Assembly (NCBI RefSeq): GCF_018279705.1
Contig: NZ_CP036498.1
Span: 124,001-188,000, forward strand
DNA from: Tardiphaga alba
GTDB taxonomy: Bacteria; Pseudomonadota; Alphaproteobacteria; Rhizobiales; Xanthobacteraceae
Length of the DNA: 64,000 nucleotides
Direction: 5' to 3'
Shown: in pieces, positions 30,632 to 38,136 of the stretch
Layout: each line of letters begins with the position of its first letter
Position numbering within the stretch: position 1 is the stretch's first letter
Made by a program: the position numbers and the translations under genes
Notes under the pieces: generated by a model
Databases searched by the model: none
Seen by the model: only the letters and a program-made list of their open reading frames with translations
What the model was told of the DNA's origin: nothing

Positions 30632-31222
30632 ATGACGACTGACGCGACAATGATTGCTCCCTATACGGCCTTTGCCGGGCCCAAGCTGTTGGCATCTGGG
30701 CCATTGGCCGAGGTGGCTGTCGCCGTGAAGATCGCCACCGGCGGCATGACCGATCCCATCATCATTTTTGACAATGCCACGGGCAAGTCCCTCGACGTCG
30801 ATCTCCGCGGCAGCCATCGCGAGATCGTCGCCCGGCTGCAGCCGCCGACGGCTGCCGAGCCCGATGCACCGGCCGAGCCACGCGGTCGCGGCCGACCCAA
30901 GCTCGGCGTGGTCGCCCGCGAGATCACGCTGCTGCCGCGGCACTGGGACTGGCTCGCCGCCCAGCCGGGTGGCGCCTCGGTGGCGTTGCGCAAGCTGGTC
31001 GACGAAGCCCGCCGCGCCAATGGCGACCGGGATCGTGCCCGCAAGGCACGCGACGCCGCCTATCACTTCATGTCCACCATGGCTGGCGATTTGCCCGATT
31101 TCGAGGAAGCCTCACGTGCGCTGTTTGCCGCCGATCGTCGCAAGTTCGGCGAACTGATCGCCGGATGGCCCGACGATATCCGCGATCACATCGTGCGGCT
31201 CGCTTTCACCGAGCACGCCTGA
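30632..31222 (+). CDS. DUF2239 family protein
   Basis: A 196-residue protein with the family block RGRGRPKLGVVAREITLLPR and HWDWLAAQPGGASVALRKLVDEARR. The basic GRGRPK resembles an AT-hook-like segment, and the rest looks like a ribbon-helix-helix or HTH-type DNA-binding part, but the function is not established. The C-terminus carries an acidic/helical segment. It is divergent from a GST gene across two palindromes and upstream of a MATE transporter. It could bind these sites itself; this is inference. Confidence 0.8.
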   Translation: MTTDATMIAPYTAFAGPKLLASGPLAEVAVAVKIATGGMTDPIIIFDNATGKSLDVDLRGSHREIVARLQPPTAAEPDAPAEPRGRGRPKLGVVAREITLLPRHWDWLAAQPGGASVALRKLVDEARRANGDRDRARKARDAAYHFMSTMAGDLPDFEEASRALFAADRRKFGELIAGWPDDIRDHIVRLAFTEHA

Positions 31223-31231
31223 CATCCCGAC

Positions 31232-31254
31232 GCGGCGCGCTTGATGCGCGCCGC
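31232..31254. terminator. GC-rich hairpin after DUF2239 gene
   Basis: GCGGCGCGC and GCGCGCCGC form a 9-bp stem around TTGAT, 9 bp after the stop. No T-run follows, so it could be a stabilising stem rather than a terminator. Confidence 0.4.
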
Positions 31255-31281
31255 CGCGTACTCCCATTCAGGACTTCTCTG

Positions 31282-32631
31282 ATGCCCGCGGAAAAACCTC
31301 TGTGGCGGGATTTTCTCGTCTTCGTCGGACCGATGATGGCGAGCAACATCCTGCAATCGCTGTTTGGCACCATCAACAATGTCTATCTCGGCCAGATGAT
31401 CGGCGTGAACGCGCTGGCCGCGGCATCATCGGTGTTTCCGCTGATGTTCTTCTTTGTGGCTTTCGTGATCGGCCTCGGCACCGGCGCCGGCATCCTGATC
31501 GGCCAGGCCTGGGGAGCAGGGCAGCGCGATAAGGTGAAGGAGATCGCCGCAGCGGCATTGCTCGCGACACTCGTGATCGGCTTTTCGATCTCGATCCTTG
31601 GCGGGTTGTTCGCGCGCGAGCTGATGACTGCACTGGCGACGCCCGCCAATATTCTCGATCAGGCCACCGACTATGCGCGTATCATGATGCTCGGCATGCC
31701 GCTGACCTTCTATTTCCTGCTCTCGACATCCCTGATGCGCGGCGTCGGCGACACCACGACACCGCTGATCGGGCTGACGATCTCCACCGTGCTTGGCCTG
31801 ATCATCACGCCGGCTTTGATCCTCGGCTGGACCGGGCTGCCACCGCTCGGCGTCTCCAGCGCGGCGGTTGCGTCCGTCATCTCGACGGCGATCGGCATGA
31901 CATGGCTGTCGATCCATCTGATCCGTCGCAACCACCCGCTGGCGCCGGACCGCGCCATGTTGCGATACCTGCGCGTGGATCTGTCCCTGCTCGGCCGCAT
32001 CCTGCGGCTCGGCATTCCCACCGCCATCCAGATCGTCACCATGGCGTTGGCAGAGCTCGCACTGCTCGGCATCGTCAACGGCTTTGGCTCCGACGCCACC
32101 GCGGCTTACGGCGCCGTCAATCAGGTGATCAGCTATGCGCAGTTTCCCGCGATGTCGATCGCGATCTCCGCATCCGTTTTCGGCGCGCAGGCCATCGGCC
32201 GCGGTGATGTCGCCCGGCTCGGCTCCATCGTGAAGACCGCGCTGGTGCTGAACTTCGTGCTGACCGGCGGACTGGTGGCGCTGATCTATCTGTTCTCGCG
32301 CATGGTGATGGGCTTCTTCATCATCGATCCCGCCGTACTCGACCTGTCGCAGCACCTGCTGCACATCGTGTTGTGGAGCAGCATCGTGTTCGGGATGTCC
32401 GGCATTTTCTCCGGCATGATGCGGGCATCGGGCACGGTGTTTGTGCCGACACTGCTGTCGGTCCTCGCCATCGCGCTGATCGAAGTGCCGAGCGCCATTG
32501 TGCTCAGCCGGCATTTCGGCGTCACCGGTGTCTGGTTCGCGTGGCCGATCACCTTCTGCGCCATGTTCTTGTTGCAGGCGAGCTATTACCGCTTCGTTTG
32601 GCGCAAGAAGACCATTACCCGCCTGATCTGA
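31282..32631 (+). CDS. MATE family efflux transporter
   Basis: A 449-residue inner-membrane protein with about 12 transmembrane helices in two six-helix halves. It has MATE-like features: WRDFLVFVGPMMASNILQSLFG at the N-terminus, FVIGLGTGAGILIGQAWGAGQRDKVKEIA and the second-half equivalent ISASVFGAQAIGRGDVAR. It would export drugs or metabolites by Na+ or H+ antiport. The ATG at 31282 gives the standard N-terminus; AGGA lies 9 bp upstream. It follows DUF2239 by 59 bp and may be co-transcribed. Confidence 0.93.
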   Translation: MPAEKPLWRDFLVFVGPMMASNILQSLFGTINNVYLGQMIGVNALAAASSVFPLMFFFVAFVIGLGTGAGILIGQAWGAGQRDKVKEIAAAALLATLVIGFSISILGGLFARELMTALATPANILDQATDYARIMMLGMPLTFYFLLSTSLMRGVGDTTTPLIGLTISTVLGLIITPALILGWTGLPPLGVSSAAVASVISTAIGMTWLSIHLIRRNHPLAPDRAMLRYLRVDLSLLGRILRLGIPTAIQIVTMALAELALLGIVNGFGSDATAAYGAVNQVISYAQFPAMSIAISASVFGAQAIGRGDVARLGSIVKTALVLNFVLTGGLVALIYLFSRMVMGFFIIDPAVLDLSQHLLHIVLWSSIVFGMSGIFSGMMRASGTVFVPTLLSVLAIALIEVPSAIVLSRHFGVTGVWFAWPITFCAMFLLQASYYRFVWRKKTITRLI

Positions 32632-32751
32632 TTGCGCCCGCCCGCCATCACGATATGATGACCATCATCAAAAGAGTGGACGCGACGGCCCGGCCGCGCC
32701 ACACTCCGTTGCAATGATGGTCGCAAGGACCGTGACATCCGGGAGGGCCAC

Positions 32752-33354
32752 TTGGCACAAACAGTTCAGTTCCTGTTCGATTTCGGCAGCCCCAATGCTT
32801 TCCTGAGCCATGAAGCGATCCCCGCCATCGAAGGGCGGACCGGCGCAAAATTCGAGTATGTCCCGGTGCTGCTCGGCGGCATCTTCAAGGCCACCAACAA
32901 TCGCTCGCCAGCGGAGACCTATGCCGGCGTCAAGAACAAGCGCGAATTCCACCAGCTCGAAACCGAGCGGTTCCTCAAACGCTTCCAGGTGAAGCCCTAT
33001 GCCTGGAATCCCCATTTCCCCGTCAATACCCTGAACTTGATGCGTGCCGCCATTGCCGCCCAGCTCGAAGGCGTGTTCGAGAAATATGTCGAGGCGGCCT
33101 TCCATCACATGTGGGTGGAGCCGAAGAAGATGGACGATCTCGAAGTCGCGATGGCTGCGCTCAATTCATCGGGCCTCGATGCCGCAAAACTGCTGGCGCG
33201 CGGGCAGGAGGCCGAGGTGAAAGCGAAGCTGATCGCCAACACGCAGGATGCCGTGGAGCGCGGCGCCTTCGGTTCGCCGACTTTCTTCGTCGGCAAGGAG
33301 ATGTTCTTCGGCAAGGAGCAGCTCCGCGAAGTCGAGGAGATGATCGCGTCATGA
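32752..33354 (+). CDS. 2-hydroxychromene-2-carboxylate isomerase-like protein (DsbA/GST-kappa fold)
   Basis: A 200-residue thioredoxin-fold protein. QFLFDFGSPNAFLSHEAIPAI is the N-terminal active-site region, PVLLGGIFKATNN the middle block, and GAFGSPTFFVGKEMFFGKEQL the C-terminal cis-Pro and final helix region of HCCA isomerase/GST kappa. Such enzymes act in naphthalene breakdown with glutathione, but many members have other roles. The start is TTG at 32752 after GGGAGGG. Its stop overlaps the ATG of the next SDR by 4 bp, so they are translationally coupled. Confidence 0.9.
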   Translation: MAQTVQFLFDFGSPNAFLSHEAIPAIEGRTGAKFEYVPVLLGGIFKATNNRSPAETYAGVKNKREFHQLETERFLKRFQVKPYAWNPHFPVNTLNLMRAAIAAQLEGVFEKYVEAAFHHMWVEPKKMDDLEVAMAALNSSGLDAAKLLARGQEAEVKAKLIANTQDAVERGAFGSPTFFVGKEMFFGKEQLREVEEMIAS

Positions 33355-34088
33355 CCGACCGTAACGCCACAGTCGCGGTGATCGGCGCCGGCGATTTCAT
33401 CGGTGCCGAAATCGCCAAGAAATTTGCCGCCGAAGGCTTTACCATATTCGCCGGACGGCGCAACGGCGACAAACTTGCGCCGCTGGTGAAGGAGATCGAA
33501 GCCAAGGGCGGCAGTATCCATGCGCGCTCGCTGGACGCCCGCAAGGAGGAGGAGATCACCGCCTTCCTGAACGATGCCGACGCCCACGCGCCGTTGGAGG
33601 TCTGCATCTTCAATGTGGGCGCAAACGTCAATTTCCCGATCCTCGACACCACCGAGCGGGTGTTTCGCAAAGTGTGGGAGATGGCCTGCTATTCCGGCTT
33701 CCTCGCAGGCCGCGAGGCGGCCCGGCTGATGCTGCCGCGCGGGCAGGGCAATATTTTCTTCACCGGCGCCACCGCCAGCCTGCGCGGCGGCTCCGGCTTT
33801 GCTGCCTTTGCCTCGGCCAAATTCGGCCTGCGCGCTGTCGCGCAGTCCATGGCGCGCGAACTCGGGCCGAAGAACATCCATGTGGCCCATCTGGTTATCG
33901 ATAGCGGCGTCGACACCGAATGGGTGCGGCAACGCCGGCTGGAATCCCTGGGGCCGGACGCGTTGGACAATCCCGACCTCCTGATGCCACCAGCCTCCGT
34001 CGCGGAATCCTATTGGCAGCTCTACAGCCAGCCGCGCAGCGCCTGGACGTTCGAGATGGAGATTCGACCGTTCGGGGAGAAGTGGTAA
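33351..34088 (+). CDS. SDR-family protein with Phe in place of the catalytic Tyr
   Basis: A 245-residue short-chain dehydrogenase-fold protein. The nucleotide-binding site is VIGAGDFIGAEIAKKFA and the NVGAN motif replaces NNAG. At the active site the YxxxK motif reads FASAK, so the catalytic Tyr is Phe, and the usual Ser region reads FFTGATASLRGG. It may be a non-classical or non-oxidising SDR. It overlaps the HCCA-isomerase-like gene by ATGA. A frameshift can be excluded because the frame is clean through this region. Confidence 0.88.
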   Translation: MTDRNATVAVIGAGDFIGAEIAKKFAAEGFTIFAGRRNGDKLAPLVKEIEAKGGSIHARSLDARKEEEITAFLNDADAHAPLEVCIFNVGANVNFPILDTTERVFRKVWEMACYSGFLAGREAARLMLPRGQGNIFFTGATASLRGGSGFAAFASAKFGLRAVAQSMARELGPKNIHVAHLVIDSGVDTEWVRQRRLESLGPDALDNPDLLMPPASVAESYWQLYSQPRSAWTFEMEIRPFGEKW

Positions 34089-34091
34089 GCC

Positions 34092-34173
34092 CGTCATTGC
34101 GAGGAGCCCTTGCGACGAAGCAATCCAGCCTTGCATCTTAGGAACTGGATTGCTTCGCTGCGCTCGCAATGAC
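34092..34173. repeat. Family 2 palindromic repeat
   Basis: CGTCATTGCGAGGAGC, then GACGAAGCAATCCAG, then CTGGATTGCTTCGCTGCG and GCTCGCAATGACG. The ends and the inner arms are inverted copies. A close copy is at 35844-35927. Confidence 0.9.
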
Positions 34174-34218
34174 GATACTGAGGTCGTCAGATCGACTCTT
34201 ACAAAGCGGACACATCCC

Positions 34219-35142
34219 ATGCGTATTCTCGTGGTCGGCGCCGGCGCCATCGGTGGCTATTTCGGCGGCCGGCTGTTGCAGGCCGGAAATGACATCACGT
34301 TCCTGGTTCGCCCCAAGCGCGCGGCCGAATTGGCCAGCGCCGGCCTTGTCATCAAGAGCCCGCATGGCGACGTGACGTTGAAGAACCCGCCCACAGTGCA
34401 GGCCGACCAGCTCACCGAAAAATTCGACGTCGTGCTGCTGAGCTGCAAGGCCTTCGATCTCGACGACGCCATCAAGTCCTTCGCCTCGGCCGTCGGACCG
34501 AAGACCACGATCATTCCGCTGCTCAACGGCATGAAGCATCTCGACACACTCGAGCAGATCTTCGGCGCCGAAGCCGTGATGGGCGGTCAGTGCCAGATCG
34601 CCGCGACGCTGAACGAGCAGCGTGAAGTCGTGCAGATGACGCCGCTGCAGGTGCTGAGCTTTGGCGAACGCAAGGGTGGCAGCTCCGAGCGCAGCAAGGC
34701 GATCGACGCGATCATGAAGTCCGGTAACTTCGGCGGCACGTCGTCAGAGACCATTATCCACGACATGTGGGAGAAGTGGGTTTTTCTCGCCAGCATCGCC
34801 GGCGCGACCTCGTCGATGCGCGGCGCCATCGGCGACATTCTCGCCGCCCCCGGCGGCCGCGATTTCATTCTCGGCGTCCGCGACGAATGCGCGGCCGTAG
34901 CTGTGGCCAATGGCTTCACCCCGCGTCCCGCTTTCATCGAGCGTACCGAAGCCATGCTGACGGCGGAGGGCTCGAAGGCCACGGCCTCCATGTATCGCGA
35001 CATTCTTGGCAAATCGGCGATCGAAGCCGACCAGATCGCCGGCGACATGATCGCCCGCGCCGATGCCGCCAAGGTGGCCGTGCCACGCATGCGGATGATC
35101 TACACGCATCTGAAGACATATGAGAACCAGCGGGTAGGCTGA
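34219..35142 (+). CDS. 2-dehydropantoate 2-reductase (ketopantoate reductase)
   Basis: A 307-residue NADPH-dependent reductase of the PanE family, which makes pantoate for coenzyme A. The N-terminus MRILVVGAGAIGGYFGGRLLQ is the Rossmann motif; LLSCKAFDLDDAI and LLNGMKHLDTLE are the substrate-contact blocks; the catalytic Lys is in HDMWEKWVFLAS. ATG at 34219 was chosen over an in-frame ATG within the repeat. Several paralogues usually occur, so a role in pantothenate synthesis is not certain. Confidence 0.88.
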   Translation: MRILVVGAGAIGGYFGGRLLQAGNDITFLVRPKRAAELASAGLVIKSPHGDVTLKNPPTVQADQLTEKFDVVLLSCKAFDLDDAIKSFASAVGPKTTIIPLLNGMKHLDTLEQIFGAEAVMGGQCQIAATLNEQREVVQMTPLQVLSFGERKGGSSERSKAIDAIMKSGNFGGTSSETIIHDMWEKWVFLASIAGATSSMRGAIGDILAAPGGRDFILGVRDECAAVAVANGFTPRPAFIERTEAMLTAEGSKATASMYRDILGKSAIEADQIAGDMIARADAAKVAVPRMRMIYTHLKTYENQRVG

Positions 35143-35145
35143 CCT

Positions 35146-35235
35146 GTAGCCTGCATGGAGCGAAGCGTAATGCAGGGACCGGCGAACTTGTTGAAGCGCC
35201 GGTCCCCGGATTGCGCTTCGCTCCATCCGGGCTAC
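35146..35235. repeat. Family 3 palindromic repeat
   Basis: TGTAGCCTGCATGGAGCGAAG at one end and GCTTCGCTCCATCCGGGCTAC at the other, with an inner GGGACCGGCG/CGCCGGTCCC stem. It separates the convergent ketopantoate reductase and cytochrome c genes and could end both. Confidence 0.88.
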
Positions 35236-35239
35236 GGCC

Positions 35240-35824
35240 TCACAAATGCGCCAGATAATGCGCGAGCGCGACGATCTCTTCCTCGCTCAGCGAATAGGCG
35301 ACCTCGGCCATCGCCGCCATGCCACCGCCGGCGCGAACGCCGGACTTGTAGTCGCGCAACGCCTTCAGCAGATAATCCTCGCGCTGCCCGGCCAGCCGCG
35401 ACACCGCTTTCGTGCCGGCATAGCTGTCGAGATGGCATGACGCACAGCGGCGGCCCGCCGCGGCCTGTTTGCCCTTTGCCGACAGGTCGGGATCATCATC
35501 CGGCTTCTTCTCCGGCGGCTGCAGCGAGGCGAAATAGGCGCCGAGATTGCGGATATCGTTATTGTCGAGCTGCTCGACGATCGGCTTCATCTCCTCGCTC
35601 TTGCGCGTACCGGCACGAAAGAAGATCAGCTGCCACTGGGTGAACTGGTCCACCTGCGCGGCGAGAGACGGAACATTCTCCATCTGCGAGATGCCGTTCT
35701 CGCCATGGCAGCCGATGCAGAGTTCGGCTTTCTCTTTTCCAGCGGTGATATCGGCGGCATGCGTGCTCGGCAGACCAATGAGCGACGCGAAGATAAGAAG
35801 CAATGCATATCGCATCATGCGCAT
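35240..35824 (-). CDS. diheme cytochrome c (c4-like)
   Basis: A periplasmic cytochrome of about 194 residues. A signal peptide (MRMMRYALLLIFASLIGLPSTHA) is followed by two class I domains with heme motifs CIGCH and CASCH. Probable axial methionines lie in EEMKPIVEQL and GGMAAMAEVAY. The start is uncertain among several Met codons (35839, 35824, 35818). It follows a PQQ-dehydrogenase-like gene on the same strand, with a repeat between them, and probably takes electrons from it. Confidence 0.88.
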   Translation of the reverse strand: MRMMRYALLLIFASLIGLPSTHAADITAGKEKAELCIGCHGENGISQMENVPSLAAQVDQFTQWQLIFFRAGTRKSEEMKPIVEQLDNNDIRNLGAYFASLQPPEKKPDDDPDLSAKGKQAAAGRRCASCHLDSYAGTKAVSRLAGQREDYLLKALRDYKSGVRAGGGMAAMAEVAYSLSEEEIVALAHYLAHL

Positions 35825-35843
35825 TCCATGACTGACCAATAGT

Positions 35844-35927
35844 CGTCATTGCGAGGAGCGTAGCGACGAAGCAATCCAGTTCTTTCTTTACGTTGCTCTG
35901 GATTGCTTCGCTGCGCTCGCAATGACG
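35844..35927. repeat. Family 2 palindromic repeat
   Basis: CGTCATTGCGAGGAGCG with GACGAAGCAATCCAG, and CTGGATTGCTTCGCTGCG with GCTCGCAATGACG. Nearly identical arms to 34092-34173. It lies inside the likely PQQ-enzyme/cytochrome operon. Confidence 0.9.
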
Positions 35928-35964
35928 TGGAGCGGCTGGTTCCCCAACCTCTCCGAGTCGCACC

Positions 35965-37221
35965 TCACTTCGCGTAGCTGATCCGGTAGATCGCGCCGGC
36001 CCAGTCATCCGCGATCAGCAACGAACCATCCTTGGCCAGAACCACATCGGCGGGACGGCCGAGATAGCCTTGATCGCCTTCGATCCATCCGGTCGCAAAA
36101 TCCTCCTGCTTGGCATTCTTGCCATCGGGATCAGCGATCACGCGCTTGATGCGTGCACCCTGATACTTGTGGCGATTCCAGGAGCCATGTTCGGCGATGA
36201 AGATGTTGTTCTTGTACTCCGCAGGGAACATGTTGCCGGTGTAGAACTTCATGCCGAGCGGAGCTACGTGGGCACCGAGATTGAGCACCGGCGGCGTGAA
36301 TTCCGAACACTTGTGGCCCATGGCAAATTTCGGATCCTCCATGTCGCCTTGATGGCAATGCGGATAACCGAAATGCTCGCCGAGCTTGGTGATCATATTG
36401 AGCTTGTCGCTCGGCATGTCGTCGCTGATCCAGTCGCGCGCGTTCTCGGTGAACCAATATTTGCCGCTGCGCGGATCGACATCGCCACCAACGCTGTTAC
36501 GCACGCCGAGCGCTACGATCTCGGCATTGCCTGTCTTCGGATCGACGCGGCGGATCTGTGACAGCGAAGTGGGCGGAATGCCGATATTGAAGGGCGGGCC
36601 GAACGGCACATAGAACCAGCCATCCTTATCCGGCGCGAGATATTTCCAACCATGCGCGGCATAAGAGGGCATGTCGTCATAGACGACGGTGCCTTTGCCG
36701 AGATTGTCGAGATTGGCTTCCGCATTGTCGTAACGGATCAGCTTGTCGATATCGATGACGTAGAGCGCGCCATTCTGGAAGGCGAGGCCGGTGGGCATCT
36801 TCATGCCCTTGAGGACCGTCTTGACCTCTTTCTTGCCGCCCTTGTCGGTGATCGCATAGACATTGCCGATGCCGAATGAGCCGACGAACAGCGTGCCGTT
36901 GTCACCCCAGGCCATCTGCCGCGCAGCCAGCACGCCGGAGGCATAGACCTCGATCTTGAAGCCGGCCGGCAGCTTGATCTTCTTCATCATGTCGGCGAGT
37001 TCTTTGTCGGACGCGCCAGTGGGCGGGCCGGACGGCGGAGCGAGACCCTTCTGCGCTTCGGTCTCGTCACCAAGGAACCAATCGTCGGGCGGATTGGTCC
37101 AGAAATCTTTCGTGTCTGACTTGTAGCTCTTGAGCTTTTGCTGCGCGCTGACGTGAGTGATGCCGACCGTGGCAAGGATCACAGCGCATGCAAGAACGGA
37201 TCGACCAAGCATCGATTTCAT
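35965..37221 (-). CDS. PQQ-dependent sugar dehydrogenase-like protein (sorbosone dehydrogenase type)
   Basis: A 418-residue periplasmic protein with a Sec signal (RSVLACAVILATVGITHVSAQ) and a six-bladed beta-propeller of the soluble glucose/sorbosone dehydrogenase family. Blocks seen include LPAGFKIEVYASGVLAARQMAW, the FGYPHCHQGD substrate/PQQ region and FIAEHGSWNR. No heme site is within it; the cytochrome c encoded downstream is the likely acceptor. ATG at 37221 has AGGGAG 8 bp upstream. The substrate is unknown; PQQ synthesis genes are not in this window. Confidence 0.88.
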   Translation of the reverse strand: MKSMLGRSVLACAVILATVGITHVSAQQKLKSYKSDTKDFWTNPPDDWFLGDETEAQKGLAPPSGPPTGASDKELADMMKKIKLPAGFKIEVYASGVLAARQMAWGDNGTLFVGSFGIGNVYAITDKGGKKEVKTVLKGMKMPTGLAFQNGALYVIDIDKLIRYDNAEANLDNLGKGTVVYDDMPSYAAHGWKYLAPDKDGWFYVPFGPPFNIGIPPTSLSQIRRVDPKTGNAEIVALGVRNSVGGDVDPRSGKYWFTENARDWISDDMPSDKLNMITKLGEHFGYPHCHQGDMEDPKFAMGHKCSEFTPPVLNLGAHVAPLGMKFYTGNMFPAEYKNNIFIAEHGSWNRHKYQGARIKRVIADPDGKNAKQEDFATGWIEGDQGYLGRPADVVLAKDGSLLIADDWAGAIYRISYAK

Positions 37222-37430
37222 CGCGTTCACTCCCTGTGCAGCGGGTTCTCTGTTCAAAGAACTAGGGCTGCTATGTTTTATTGATCGTTCGAGACGAACT
37301 TTATTGGTCTGCTAGTGAGCGTAGACGAGGGGATGCTAGCACAAATGTCGCAGGGGAAAAGTGCAACTATGCAGCAACGCGCGCATGACGCGCGCGTTTT
37401 GTGAGTTGCGATGCGAAAGATTTGCGAAGT

Positions 37431-37521
37431 CGTAGCCCGGATGGAGCGCAGCGCAATCCGGGGACCGGTGTTTCAACTATCTCGACATCCCCGCATGACG
37501 CTCCGCTCTATGCGGGCTACG
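37431..37521. repeat. Family 3 palindromic repeat
   Basis: CGTAGCCCGGATGGAGCGCAG with CCGGGGACCG, and CCCCGCATGACGCTCCGC ending in GCGGGCTACG. The rest of the 315-bp gap between 37222 and 37536 holds the PQQ gene promoter and a short hairpin ACGCGCGCATGACGCGCGCG followed by TTTT near 37376-37400. Confidence 0.85.
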
Positions 37522-37536
37522 AAGGGAAAGATGAGC

Positions 37537-37992
37537 TTACAAACTACCCTTGCTCAGATAACGCCATGCCACCGCAAGCACGATCAATCCGATGAAGATT
37601 AGTGCCACCGGCATTTTCTTCTTTTCGCGCGGAGGCGGGGTGTCCTGCTTGATGCGGCGGAAAGGGGTGACGTTGTCGCGGTTGTTCTGGTTGTTGTCGG
37701 ACATGAGCTTCGGTTTCGGAGCAGGCTTGATCACCGGCGCGGTGCCGGTGCCGCCCATGCGGGCATAGTAATGGCGGTATACGGTCTGGATCGTCGCCTC
37801 AGCGGCTGCTGACTCGGCCTGTTTGCCACGTGCCGCCAGGGCAAGATAGCTGGAGAAGAAAGTCTGGGCTTCCTGGGGCAGGGCATCGACGCTGTTGAGT
37901 TTCGACATCATCAGCCAGGTCGCGAAATCGGCCCGCGCCTCGTCATTGGCGCGCCTTCCGATTTCGAGATTGGAATCCGTGGTCGACGGCAT
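37537..37992 (-). CDS. hypothetical protein with C-terminal membrane anchor
   Basis: A 151-residue protein I do not recognise. The first 90 residues are helical (NDEARADFATWLMMSKLNSV...SYLALAARGKQ). A Pro/Lys/Asn-rich linker (KPAPKPKLMSDNNQNNRDN) follows, then a basic stretch (PPPREKKK) and one C-terminal membrane helix (MPVALIFIGLIVLAVAWRYL). This suggests a tail-anchored protein with its domain in the cytoplasm. The start at 37992 has no strong ribosome binding site; AGGTG is 11 bp upstream. Confidence 0.65.
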   Translation of the reverse strand: MPSTTDSNLEIGRRANDEARADFATWLMMSKLNSVDALPQEAQTFFSSYLALAARGKQAESAAAEATIQTVYRHYYARMGGTGTAPVIKPAPKPKLMSDNNQNNRDNVTPFRRIKQDTPPPREKKKMPVALIFIGLIVLAVAWRYLSKGSL

Positions 37993-38136
37993 CTTCGTTT
38001 CACACCTGCTGAAAGCCGATTGTCTGCGCAACCTTGTCCGATTTCAAGCGAGATGGATGAACGCGCGACAATACGGCCGCATGGCGGCAATGCGAGCGGA
38101 ATCGCGGAGGTCGGCGCATAAACAGGCTTGATCGGC

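Noticed and set aside
33351..34088. SDR gene considered a pseudogene because of the missing Tyr
   Set aside because: The frame, length and all other blocks are intact; a change of active site is more likely than decay.
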